A DNA stretch of 7,378 nt from Chromatiaceae bacterium (GTDB taxonomy: Bacteria > Pseudomonadota > Gammaproteobacteria > Chromatiales > Chromatiaceae). The DNA is taken from contig JAEHCY010000666.1 of the NCBI GenBank assembly GCA_016880695.1, positions 1 through 7,378 of the forward strand, given 5' to 3'. Below, piece by piece: positions 1-7,378 of the stretch; the first letter of the stretch is position 1; each line of letters begins with the position of its first letter. The notes under the pieces were generated by a model. The model did no database searches. It saw only the letters and a program-made list of their open reading frames with translations, and was not told where the DNA came from. The position numbers were made by a program, and so were the translations under genes.

Positions 1-55
1 GCGCAACCCGCATCCACCCCAGGCGCTCCTGACCGCCGGGGAAACGCAGGGGCAC
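1..55 (-). CDS. Start of an unrecognised gene, cut by the left edge of the window
   Basis: A GTG codon at 53-55 is preceded by a strong Shine-Dalgarno sequence (GGAAGG at 61-66, 5-base spacer) and opens a frame that stays open to the window edge. Only 18 residues are visible (MPLRFPGGQERLGWMRVA), too few to assign a family. The frame is the same as that of the upstream 44-codon gene, which ends in TGA at 74-76, so a read-through or nonsense-split single gene is formally possible. The separate ribosome binding site makes an independent, co-transcribed second gene more likely, with 18 bases between stop and start. An in-frame TTG at 68-70 is a less likely alternative start because it would have no such site. 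No function is proposed. Confidence 0.45.
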   Translation of the reverse strand, partial: MPLRFPGGQERLGWMRVA

Positions 56-73
56 GCCAGCCTTCCGCAACCG

Positions 74-1008
<935 letters not shown>

Positions 1009-1032
1009 CCAGCCAGAGGTGGCACCGCGACG

Positions 1033-2451
1033 ATGGGCCAGGAAATCGACTCCAGCGAGTTCACCGCCGCCGATTTTGATGCTTTCGCGGAGCGGTTGCG
1101 GCAGGAAACCGAACTCCTCGGCCAGTGGTTTCGGGAGGGGGCATTCGATGAGGGTCCGCCGACCGGCGGCCTGGAGCTCGAAGCCTGCCTGGTGGACGCC
1201 CGGGCCCAGCCGGCAGGCCTGAGCGAGCCCCTGCTCACAGCGCTCCAGGACCCCCTGGTGGTCCCCGAGCTGGCAAACTTCAACCTCGAGCTCAATGGGG
1301 CACCACAGCTGCTTGAGGGCCACGCCCTGAGCCGGCTGGCTCAGGAAACGGCGGCGACCTGGCAGCGTTGCCGCGCGGAGGCGGATAAGCTTGGCGCCCG
1401 CATGGTGATGATCGGCATACTGCCAGCGCTTCAGCCCGAGCACCTGACCCTGGCCAGCATGGCCCCGCGCCGACGTTACCGGGCACTCAACGATCAGATC
1501 TTCCGCGTGCGCCGCGGCCGCCCTTTTCGTCTTCACATCGCGGGGCACGACGAGCTGTCTCTGCAGCACGAGGATGTCATGCTCGAATCCGCGGCCACCT
1601 CTTTCCAAATCCACCTGAAGGTACGCGCAGCGGACTCCGCCCGCCTCTACAACGCCTCCATGATCCTGGCCGCCCCGATGGTTGCAGTGAGCGCCAACTC
1701 ACCCTTCCTATTCGGTTGCGACCTCTGGGCTGAGACCCGCATACCGCTGTTCGAGCAATCGGTGGCCGTGGGCGGTAGCGACCAGACCAAGCGGGTCACC
1801 TTCGGGCTACGTTATCTGCAGCACTCGATCCTGGAGTGCTTCGAGGATAACCTGACACACTTCGCGGTGCTCCTGCCCCAGACGATGGACCAGCCGAGCG
1901 CGGACCTGGCCCATCTTCGCCTACACAATGGCACCATCTGGCGCTGGAACCGCCCGCTGATCGGCTTCGATGCATCGGGTCGGCCGCACCTGCGGGTTGA
2001 GCACCGGGTGGTGCCCGCCGGACCCACCCTGCCCGACATGATCGCCAACGCCGCCCTTTACTTCGGTGCCGTGCACACCCTCGCCACCGACCCGGAGCCC
2101 CCGGAGAGCCGCCTTTCCTTTTCCCAGGCGCGGGCGAATTTCTACAGCGCGGCGCAGGGGGGGCTGTCGGCGAGGATCCACTGGGTGGATGGCAACGTCG
2201 CTCCGGTCGCCGAGATCATCCAGCATCGGCTCCTACCCGCGGCACGGCAGGGCCTTGAGCGACTGGGCATCCATCCAAGCGAGATTCGCGACTGGCTGGG
2301 AATCATCGCGCGCCGGGTCGAGACCGGCCAGACGGGTGCCGTCTGGCAACGGGCCTACGTGGAGCGCCACCACGCCGACGGGGAACAACTAACCCTCGCC
2401 TATCTGGAGCGTCAGGACAGCGGCCTGACGGTGGACCAGTGGCCGCTGTGA
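1033..2451 (+). CDS. GCS2-type amide ligase (glutamate-cysteine ligase superfamily)
   Basis: A 472-residue soluble protein of the ATP-dependent carboxylate-amine ligase superfamily that includes gamma-glutamylcysteine synthetase 2 and YbdK (COG2170-like). Visible landmarks: an acidic GLELEA strand (46-51), probably contributing metal ligands; NFNLELN (82-88); SFQIHLKV (190-197); NSPFLFG (222-228); and RVEHRVVPAGPT (321-332), the Arg/Glu/Arg element followed by PAGP that is typical of this family. There is no signal peptide. At about 470 residues it is longer than YbdK (about 370), the excess lying mostly at the C-terminus. ATG 1033 has a GGTGG-containing ribosome site at 1015-1022. It follows the murU-like gene by 24 bases and overlaps the next gene by GTGA, so it is clearly in one operon. 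Family membership says it makes an amide bond between a carboxylate, often glutamate, and an amine. The actual substrates are unknown, and automatic naming as glutamate-cysteine ligase would be over-interpretation. Confidence 0.75.
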   Translation: MGQEIDSSEFTAADFDAFAERLRQETELLGQWFREGAFDEGPPTGGLELEACLVDARAQPAGLSEPLLTALQDPLVVPELANFNLELNGAPQLLEGHALSRLAQETAATWQRCRAEADKLGARMVMIGILPALQPEHLTLASMAPRRRYRALNDQIFRVRRGRPFRLHIAGHDELSLQHEDVMLESAATSFQIHLKVRAADSARLYNASMILAAPMVAVSANSPFLFGCDLWAETRIPLFEQSVAVGGSDQTKRVTFGLRYLQHSILECFEDNLTHFAVLLPQTMDQPSADLAHLRLHNGTIWRWNRPLIGFDASGRPHLRVEHRVVPAGPTLPDMIANAALYFGAVHTLATDPEPPESRLSFSQARANFYSAAQGGLSARIHWVDGNVAPVAEIIQHRLLPAARQGLERLGIHPSEIRDWLGIIARRVETGQTGAVWQRAYVERHHADGEQLTLAYLERQDSGLTVDQWPL

Positions 2452-3536
2452 GCCCATCCCAGCCTGGCTCCAAGGAACCCGAGGTGGCGCTCCAACGGCT
2501 TGACGCGCTGCCCCCTGAGCTGTTAGATCGGGAGGCCCACGAGCTCGCCCGCTACCTCGGTGGTCCCACCTTGATCGATCTCGGCGGTGAGCGTGAGCCC
2601 CCCCTGTTCGTCTCCGTCCTACTCCATGGCAATGAGACCGTGGGCTGGGACGCAGTCCGCTCCCTGTTGCAGCGCCAGCGCAGTCGCGCAAGGGCCCAGG
2701 ATCTGCCCCGAGCGCTCAGCCTGTTCATCGGCAATGTGGCGGCCGCCGCCAGCGGGCAGCGTCACCTCGCGGAGCAACCGGACTACAATCGGGTGTGGCC
2801 GGGCAGCGAGCTGCCCGAGACCACCGAGCACCGGATGATGGCCGAGTTGGTGGGAATCACCCGGCGGCGCGGTCTCTTCGCCAGCATCGACATCCACAAT
2901 AACACCGGCTGGAATCCCCACTACACCTGTGTCAACCGCCTCGACCACCGCTCCCTGCACCTGGCCACCCTATTCAGCCGTACGGTGGTCTATTTCCTGC
3001 GGCCCAAGGGGGTACAGTCGATGGCCATGGCGGGAATCGCTCCGGCGGTGACCCTTGAATGCGGCAAGGTCGGCCAGCGCCATGGTGCGGCGCACGCCAG
3101 CGACTACCTGGACGCCTGCCTGCGCCTCTCCTCGCTGCCGGTGCATCCGGTCCCTTCCCACGACATCGACCTGTTCCACACCGTCGCGCAGGTCAGGGTA
3201 CCCGAGGGTGTCAGCTTTCGCTTCGGACCCGGTGAATCCGCTGCCGAGATCATCTTCGAGCCCGACCTCGATCGGCTGAACTTCCGCGAGCTTGCGCCGG
3301 GAACCTCGATCGGCCAGGTCGCAGGCAGATCCCACGCGTGGCTAGACGCCCGCGACGAACAGGGCCGGGACGTCACTGCCCGTTATTTCGAGATCGAGAA
3401 CGGAGAGATCCGTTTTCGGGTGCCGGTGATGCCCTCCATGCTCACCCGCAACCTCGAGGTCATTCGCCAGGACTGCCTTGGATATCTGATGGAGCGCTAT
3501 AACGATCACCTGCCGCGGGGCCCGCAGTCGACCTAG
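2448..3536 (+). CDS. M14-type zinc hydrolase, aspartoacylase/succinylglutamate desuccinylase family
   Basis: A 362-residue zinc hydrolase of the AstE/AspA type within the M14 carboxypeptidase clan. Members cleave the amide bond of N-acyl amino acids or C-terminal residues. The key residues are intact: HGNE with zinc ligands His60 and Glu63; DYNRVWPG with substrate-binding Asn114-Arg115; DIHNNTGWNPHY with the third zinc ligand His150; and TLECG with the probable catalytic Glu204. A C-terminal region of about 120 residues (roughly 235-362) is likely the beta-rich domain found in many relatives. There is no signal peptide, so it acts in the cytoplasm. I chose GTG at 2448 because it overlaps the TGA of the ligase gene as GTGA, the usual form of translational coupling. 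A GTG at 2439 would add only three residues. Pairing with an amide ligase suggests that it reverses, trims or proofreads the ligase product. The substrate cannot be read from the sequence. Confidence 0.78.
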   Translation: MSPSQPGSKEPEVALQRLDALPPELLDREAHELARYLGGPTLIDLGGEREPPLFVSVLLHGNETVGWDAVRSLLQRQRSRARAQDLPRALSLFIGNVAAAASGQRHLAEQPDYNRVWPGSELPETTEHRMMAELVGITRRRGLFASIDIHNNTGWNPHYTCVNRLDHRSLHLATLFSRTVVYFLRPKGVQSMAMAGIAPAVTLECGKVGQRHGAAHASDYLDACLRLSSLPVHPVPSHDIDLFHTVAQVRVPEGVSFRFGPGESAAEIIFEPDLDRLNFRELAPGTSIGQVAGRSHAWLDARDEQGRDVTARYFEIENGEIRFRVPVMPSMLTRNLEVIRQDCLGYLMERYNDHLPRGPQST

Positions 3537-3596
3537 GCCGGACAAGGGTGCCTGCGCAGCATGGGGCAGCGCTGGGACCGCCGCGACTCCGGATGG

Positions 3597-4577
3597 TTAG
3601 TCGCCGACGCGGGCGCGATCGACTTGCTGATCCGCGTGATACGACGAACGCACCAACGCCCCGCTGGCCACGCTCGTAAAGCCGAGCTCGGTTCCTATCC
3701 GCCCCATGGCCTCGAACTCCTCAGGGGCCCAATAACGCTCCACCGGGAGGTGCGCACGACTCGGTTGCAGGTACTGCCCAAGGGTGAGCATCTCGCAACC
3801 CTGGGCGCGCAGGTCCCCCATTACCGCCGCCACCTCCTCGCGGGTCTCGCCGAGCCCGAGCATCAGGCCGGACTTGGTGCGAACCCCCGGATGGGCCCGC
3901 TTGAACGCCCCAAGCAAACCGAGCGACTCCTGGTAGTCAGCCCCTGGTCGCACGCGCCGGTAGAGCCGCGGGACCGTCTCCAGATTGTGATTGAAGACAT
4001 CGGGCACCCCCTCACCGACGAACTGCGCGAGTGCGTTCTCGCGGCGACCGCGAAAATCCGGCACCAGGACCTCGATCCTAAGCCCTGGGCTGACTCGCCG
4101 CACAGCGCGGATGCAGGTGGCGAAATGCCCGGCGCCCCCGTCACGCAGATCGTCCCGATCCACCGAGGTGATGACTACATAGCGGAGCCCCATGGCGGCG
4201 ATCGCCTGAGCGAGCTGCTCGGGCTCACGTGGGTCCGGGGGTTTAGGTCGGCCGTGGGCCACGTCGCAGAAGGGACAGCGGCGGGTGCAGACATCCCCGA
4301 GGATCATGAAGGTCGCGGTACCGCGGTTGAAACACTCCCCGAGGTTTGGGCAGAGGGCCTCCTCGCAAACGGTGGCAAGCCCCTGCTCGCGCAGCAGACG
4401 CTTGATCCGCACCACCCCCGCACCGGTGGGCGCGCGGACCCGAATCCAATCGGGCTTTCGCGGCGGCTCGGCCGCTGGCTGCCACTTCACCGGGATGCGC
4501 GCGAGCTTGTCCTCACCTCTTTGGTGGGTATCAGGCTGCTGGCGGGAGGGCGATTCAAGGCTTTTGGGTGGCTGCAT
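3597..4577 (-). CDS. lipA: Lipoyl synthase, radical SAM
   Basis: A 326-residue enzyme (family about 320) that inserts two sulfur atoms at C6 and C8 of the octanoyl group on lipoyl domains of 2-oxoacid dehydrogenases and GcvH, using two SAM and sacrificing its auxiliary iron-sulfur cluster. Both cluster motifs are complete: the auxiliary CX4CX5C (Cys71, Cys76, Cys82, in [12 protein letters not shown]) and the radical-SAM CX3CX2C (Cys97, Cys101, Cys104, in CTRRCPFC). The RSSY motif near the C-terminus (310-313), whose serine ligates the auxiliary cluster, is also present. The frame extends upstream to an ATG at 4679, but the ATG at 4577 has a Shine-Dalgarno AGGGA and gives normal length, so it is preferred. 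It lies 184 bases downstream of lipB and is probably the last gene of the dacA-ybeD-lipB-lipA block. It ends convergently with the M14 gene, 60 bases apart, with no clear terminator between them. Confidence 0.96.
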   Translation of the reverse strand: MQPPKSLESPSRQQPDTHQRGEDKLARIPVKWQPAAEPPRKPDWIRVRAPTGAGVVRIKRLLREQGLATVCEEALCPNLGECFNRGTATFMILGDVCTRRCPFCDVAHGRPKPPDPREPEQLAQAIAAMGLRYVVITSVDRDDLRDGGAGHFATCIRAVRRVSPGLRIEVLVPDFRGRRENALAQFVGEGVPDVFNHNLETVPRLYRRVRPGADYQESLGLLGAFKRAHPGVRTKSGLMLGLGETREEVAAVMGDLRAQGCEMLTLGQYLQPSRAHLPVERYWAPEEFEAMGRIGTELGFTSVASGALVRSSYHADQQVDRARVGD

Positions 4578-4582
4578 GAAGA

Positions 4583-4587
4583 TCCCT
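4583..4587 (-). promoter_or_regulatory. Ribosome binding site that sets the lipA start
   Basis: On the minus strand AGGGA lies 5 bases before the ATG at 4575-4577. The other in-frame ATGs at 4593-4595 and 4677-4679 have no purine-rich stretch at a suitable distance, and would add 6 and 34 residues of non-family sequence. Confidence 0.5.
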
Positions 4588-4761
4588 GGGATCATCGGCG
4601 GTTGGAAACGGGCGGAACGGAGCGCTGTCCTCTGGAGGACGATGCTAGAGCCACGCCGGGGGTAGGAGCAAGGGCACATTCTGCGGGGTTGCCGAGGTCA
4701 GCTCAGCGAAGTACTCCCCCGGAGAGCAGACTGAGCACCGTCGCTCCACCCCGCTGGCAAC

Positions 4762-5433
4762 CTATAACGCGGCCTCGTCTGCGCTTGGCTGGCACAGCTC
4801 GAAGCCCAAGCGGCGGGCGAGAATACCCGCCAACTCCAGACCCACCGCCCCAGGGTCCAGGTCGTTGACCCAATCGCCGAGCCGGGTTACACCCAGCCCG
4901 GGGTAACCGCAGGGGTTGATGCGGGAGAAGGGCTCCAGATCCCCATCCAGATTGAGCGCCAGCCCGTGAAAGCTACAGCCCCGCCGCACCCGAAGCCCCA
5001 GCGAGGCGATCTTGCGCCCACCCACGTAAACCCCCGGCGCCCCCGGTCGAAGCCCCGCCGCAACAGCGTAACCCTCGAGCAGCTCGATGATCGTCTCCTC
5101 CAGGGTCTCCACCAGGCGCTTGACACCGATGCCCGCCCGCCGTAAATCGAGCAGCAGGTAGGCAACCAACTGCCCCGGACCGTGATAGGTAACCTGCCCA
5201 CCGCGATCCACCTGGACCACTGGGATATCGCCCGGCGCCAGCAGGTGCTCACGCCGACCGGCCTGGCCCAGGGTGAAGACGGCGGTATGCTCGAGCAGCC
5301 AGAGCTCGTCGGCACTTGCGGCGCCACGCTGATCGGTAAAGGCCTGCATGGCCCGCCAGACGGGCTCGTATTCGCAGCGCCCAAGTCTCCTCAGCCAGAG
5401 GCGCCGACCCGCGGCGCTACAGTGCCCAGACAA
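4762..5433 (-). CDS. lipB: Octanoyl-[acyl-carrier-protein]:protein N-octanoyltransferase
   Basis: Transfers octanoate from octanoyl-ACP to a lysine of lipoyl domains, the step before LipA. Numbering from the TTG chosen here (223 residues; E. coli LipB has 213), the landmarks are: [13 protein letters not shown] (76-88), the catalytic Lys141 in [19 protein letters not shown] (152-161), and the catalytic Cys175 in INPCGY. The N-terminal [13 protein letters not shown] lines up with the E. coli start region. The frame has no ATG or GTG near the expected start. Candidates are TTG at 5431-5433, which overlaps the ybeD stop by 17 bases, and CTG at 5392-5394 (210 residues, 22 bases after ybeD). Neither has a convincing ribosome site. 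The frame runs up to an ATG at 5526, but that would overlap ybeD by 110 bases and add unrelated sequence. Function is certain; the start is not. Translational coupling to ybeD is likely. Confidence 0.93.
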   Translation of the reverse strand: MSGHCSAAGRRLWLRRLGRCEYEPVWRAMQAFTDQRGAASADELWLLEHTAVFTLGQAGRREHLLAPGDIPVVQVDRGGQVTYHGPGQLVAYLLLDLRRAGIGVKRLVETLEETIIELLEGYAVAAGLRPGAPGVYVGGRKIASLGLRVRRGCSFHGLALNLDGDLEPFSRINPCGYPGLGVTRLGDWVNDLDPGAVGLELAGILARRLGFELCQPSADEAAL

Positions 5434-5686
5434 CCCGGTCGTCGTCGCTGAGATCCTGGTAGATGGCGTCGAGCTGTTCCCGGCTGGTCGCCTCGATAAC
5501 CACGGTGACCGCGACATACTTACCACCGCGGCTGGTCCGCAGGGTCACCGCACCCTCGCTGAGGTCCGGTGCATGCCGGCGAACGATTCCCACCACCAGC
5601 GAATCGAAGTCCGGTCGCGACAGCCCCATCGCCTTGACCGGGAAGCGACAGGGAAACCGAAGCAGCGGACTGCGCGTCTCAAGCAT
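5417..5686 (-). CDS. ybeD: YbeD/UPF0250 (DUF493) family protein
   Basis: An 89-residue small cytoplasmic protein matching YbeD (87 residues in E. coli) in length and pattern: [14 protein letters not shown] near the N-terminus, RHAPD at about 39-43, SRGGKY in the middle, a strand rich in Val/Ile, then a C-terminal helix-strand ending DDDRVVWAL. The fold is ACT-like (beta-alpha-beta) in E. coli. The biochemical role is unknown, though the gene is repeatedly found between dacA and lipB. The ATG at 5686 has a good ribosome site (GTGAGG at 5693-5698, 6-base spacer). An in-frame ATG at 5770 would add 28 residues absent from YbeD, and is disfavoured. Its stop lies within or just before the lipB start, so the two are probably translated together. 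Confidence 0.9.
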   Translation of the reverse strand: MLETRSPLLRFPCRFPVKAMGLSRPDFDSLVVGIVRRHAPDLSEGAVTLRTSRGGKYVAVTVVIEATSREQLDAIYQDLSDDDRVVWAL

Positions 5687-5835
5687 GCTCAGCCTCACGG
5701 CACTGCCCACACCCGGTATCGCTCGTCGGTCCTCCGCCACACTGCCGAAGGGGGGCGCGGCCCGCTTCATCGACCGGCCCCGGCGCCTTCGCGAGGGGTT
5801 GGCGCTCGCCGCCTGGATTAAGCGAAATCGGGGGC

Positions 5836-7152
5836 TCAGAACCAGAGCAAGACTCGGTCGACACCACGGCGCCAGAGCCCCCCTTCACTCACCTCCTCTA
5901 GGGCCACCACGGGTACGCGGCCGATCTCCTCCCCGCCGAGGCTGAGGATGACGTTGCCAACCGCCTGTCCCTTGGCCAGGGGCGCCATGATCGGGGTCTG
6001 AAGCTCCACGCGTTCCTCCACCCGATCCGCCTGCCCCCGAGGCACCGTGGCCGCCACCACCCGTTGCGGCCCCACCGGGAGTTCCTTGATCGAGCCCTTG
6101 TAGACGCGCACGTTCTGGAGAACCTTACCCTCGGGATAGAGCTCGCGGGTCTCATAGAAGCGCAGCCCATAGTTGAGCAGCTCGAGGCTGGCCCTGGCTC
6201 TGGCTTCCTCGCCAGCGCTCCCCATTACCACGGAGATGAGGCGCATCCCCTCGCGGTGGGCCGAGGCCACCAGGCAGTAACCCGCTGTCTCCGTGTGACC
6301 GGTCTTGACCCCGTCCACTGCATCATCCCGCCACAGCAATCGGTTGCGGTTGTGCTGCTTGATGTTGTGGTAGGTGAACTCCTTGATGGCATACCAGGGG
6401 TAATACTCGGGGAATTCCCGGATGGTCGCCGCCGCCAGGGTAGCCAAATCACGCGCCGTGATATAGAGCTGGGGATCGGGCAGCCCGGTTGCGTTGGTAA
6501 AGTGGGTATTGGCCATCCCCAAGCGCTGGGCCTCGGTATTCATCAGCTGTGCAAAAAGCGATTCGCTTCCAGCGACGTGCTCCGCCAACGCCACGCTGGC
6601 ATCGTTGCCGGACTGGATGATCATCCCCTTGAGCAAAACCTCCACTGGAATCTTGTTGCCAATCTCGACAAAGGTCTTGGATCCGCCGGTGCGCCAGGCC
6701 TTTTCGCTGATCTGCACCTCGTCGGTCAACTGGATACGCCCGGCCTTGAGCGCCTGAAACACCACGTGGGCGGTCATGATCTTGGTCAGGCTCGCGGGCT
6801 CGAGACGTTGGTCCAAGTTGGACTCGGCGAGCACCCGCCCACTGTTGAAATCGATCAAGAGATGGGCCTTCGCCGGCACCTCCGGGGGCTTAGGTGGCGC
6901 GGTATCGGCTGGTTTCGCGGCCGTCTTATTGGCGGGTTTATCGGTCGGCTTGGCGGCCGTTTTGTCCGCTGGTTTGTCCGCGGGCTTTTCGGTTGATTTA
7001 GTGGCCGCCTTATCCACTGGTTTGTCGGTCGCCTTGACCGCTGCCTTTTCCGTGGGCTTGTCGGCGGGCTTCTCGACTGCGCCCGCGCCGAACGCGGCCA
7101 GCATCAGCGCTAGGAACAGAAGACGGAGGACGGGAGTAAGACGGAGTTTCAT
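5836..7152 (-). CDS. dacA: D-alanyl-D-alanine carboxypeptidase (penicillin-binding protein 5/6 type) with a Lys-rich linker
   Basis: A 438-residue periplasmic serine peptidase that removes the terminal D-Ala of peptidoglycan pentapeptides. In order: signal peptide (about 1-25; MKLR, hydrophobic core, cleavage after AGA); a Lys/Pro/Ala/Asp tetrapeptide-repeat linker (27-90); the penicillin-binding catalytic domain (about 95-330) with SxxK at Ser121/Lys124, SGN at 181-183 and KTG at 283-285; a C-terminal beta domain (about 345-420); and a terminal amphipathic segment (424-438, GGLWRRGVDRVLLWF) that would anchor it on the outer face of the inner membrane. All catalytic motifs are intact. E. coli DacA is about 400 residues without such a linker. 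The ATG at 7152 is chosen because it begins a proper signal peptide; an ATG at 7194 would add 14 residues before it. Neither has a strong ribosome site. It sits downstream of rlpA and upstream of ybeD, the usual order. Confidence 0.95.
   Translation of the reverse strand: MKLRLTPVLRLLFLALMLAAFGAGAVEKPADKPTEKAAVKATDKPVDKAATKSTEKPADKPADKTAAKPTDKPANKTAAKPADTAPPKPPEVPAKAHLLIDFNSGRVLAESNLDQRLEPASLTKIMTAHVVFQALKAGRIQLTDEVQISEKAWRTGGSKTFVEIGNKIPVEVLLKGMIIQSGNDASVALAEHVAGSESLFAQLMNTEAQRLGMANTHFTNATGLPDPQLYITARDLATLAAATIREFPEYYPWYAIKEFTYHNIKQHNRNRLLWRDDAVDGVKTGHTETAGYCLVASAHREGMRLISVVMGSAGEEARARASLELLNYGLRFYETRELYPEGKVLQNVRVYKGSIKELPVGPQRVVAATVPRGQADRVEERVELQTPIMAPLAKGQAVGNVILSLGGEEIGRVPVVALEEVSEGGLWRRGVDRVLLWF
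6883..7074 (-). repeat. Tetrapeptide-repeat segment inside dacA (about 16 units of xKxx)
   Basis: Residues 27-90 of DacA fall into consecutive four-residue units with Lys almost always in second place: EKPA DKPT EKAA VKAT DKPV, and so on to AKPA DTAP PKPP. The first position is mostly Asp, Glu or Ala, the third Pro, Ala or Thr. Only the DTAP unit lacks the Lys. At DNA level the unit is 12 bases, but synonymous codons vary between units (AAG and AAA; GAC and GAT; CCC, CCA and CCG; GCC, GCG and GCA). The array is therefore not a fresh slippage product and appears to be held at protein level. Confidence 0.85.
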
Positions 7153-7256
7153 CGGCAGACAATTCGCATGAAGGGACCGACAACAGGATGGCATAGTTTA
7201 ACTGCTGGCCTGCGAAGGCACAGCAGCAATTGTGCCCCGATCGTCTGGGCACTCCA

Positions 7257-7378
7257 TCATTCGACAATCAAGTGGGTCGAGCTGACACCCAAGGCGGCCA
7301 GGCGTTGCGAGACGCTCTCGGCCAAGGCCCGATCCCTGAGCGGACCCACCTGGACCCGATAGAACGCAGATTCAGCGC
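7257..7378 (-). CDS. rlpA: C-terminal end of RlpA, SPOR domain (cut by the right edge)
   Basis: The last 39 codons and the TGA of a minus-strand gene entering from the right edge. The visible sequence (FYRVQVGPLRDRALAESVSQ, then RLAALGVSSTHLIVE) is the second half of a SPOR domain, the fold that binds denuded, amide-stripped peptidoglycan at division sites. The strand-helix pattern YRVQVGP, AES...RLAALG, then a final beta strand is characteristic. Several proteins end in SPOR domains. RlpA is the specific call because it normally sits directly upstream of dacA in gammaproteobacteria, here with a 104-base gap. The double-psi barrel catalytic domain and lipoprotein signal lie outside the window and cannot be checked. 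Another SPOR protein (DedD, FtsN or DamX type) is possible but less likely by context. Confidence 0.72.
   Translation of the reverse strand, partial: AESAFYRVQVGPLRDRALAESVSQRLAALGVSSTHLIVE

Noticed and set aside
3537..3596. A terminator between the convergent M14 gene and lipA
   Set aside because: There are GC-rich short palindromes (for example CAGCGCTG) but no stable long stem and no T-run on either strand.
4645..4749. A 34-residue minus-strand frame with a CSVC motif in the lipB-lipA gap
   Set aside because: It starts at a GTG with no clear ribosome site, is short, and has no recognisable family. The two-cysteine motif alone is not enough. The 184-base gap is otherwise featureless to me.
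3561..4868. A 435-codon plus-strand open frame lying across lipA
   Set aside because: It is the antisense shadow of lipA and the end of lipB in GC-rich DNA. It has no recognisable domain, whereas the minus strand carries every LipA cluster motif.
6064..6996. A 310-codon plus-strand open frame lying across dacA
   Set aside because: It is the antisense shadow of a well-supported dacA. The Gly/Arg/Phe-rich end mirrors the Lys-rich linker and matches no known family.
7150..7170. A six-codon leader frame (MRIVCR) whose TGA overlaps the dacA ATG
   Set aside because: The overlap is suggestive of coupling, but the mini-frame has no ribosome binding site and could easily be chance.
7217..7236. Inverted repeat GGCACA with an 8-base loop in the rlpA-dacA gap, considered as a terminator
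   Set aside because: The stem is only 6 base pairs and no T-run follows on either strand, so it does not qualify as an intrinsic terminator. I also see no good promoter in this 104-base gap.

Overview
The window is GC-rich DNA whose gene order and protein sequences point to a gammaproteobacterium. The minus-strand block rlpA-dacA-ybeD-lipB-lipA is the classical gammaproteobacterial cell-wall/lipoate arrangement. A MurU-type nucleotidyltransferase fits the same class. I cannot name the genus from the sequence.

Layout. (i) Positions 1-208 on the minus strand hold the first 18 codons of an unrecognised gene running off the left edge, preceded by a very acidic 44-residue small protein. Both have good Shine-Dalgarno sequences. 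(ii) Positions 209-345 are an AT-rich divergent control region with a plausible minus-strand promoter and a weaker plus-strand extended -10. (iii) Positions 346-3536 on the plus strand are a tight three-gene set: a MurU-like sugar-phosphate nucleotidyltransferase, a GCS2-type (glutamate-cysteine ligase superfamily, COG2170-like) amide ligase, and an aspartoacylase/succinylglutamate-desuccinylase-type M14 zinc hydrolase. The last two overlap through GTGA. (iv) Convergent to these, 3597-7378 on the minus strand, in transcription order: the SPOR-domain end of rlpA, dacA (D,D-carboxypeptidase with a striking Lys-rich tetrapeptide linker), ybeD, lipB and lipA.

How the genes work together. LipB transfers octanoate from octanoyl-ACP to lipoyl domains, and LipA inserts sulfur to make lipoate. 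YbeD is a small conserved protein habitually encoded beside them. DacA trims the terminal D-Ala of peptidoglycan stem peptides and RlpA is a septal peptidoglycan-binding or lytic protein. The plus-strand set has no textbook joint role. The ligase and hydrolase look like an amide-bond maker and breaker acting on one small metabolite or peptide, with the nucleotidyltransferase either in peptidoglycan recycling or supplying an activated sugar. This three-gene cassette, with the divergent acidic small protein next to it, is the least explained and most interesting part of the window. The lip/dac block is ordinary apart from the DacA linker and the non-standard lipB start.
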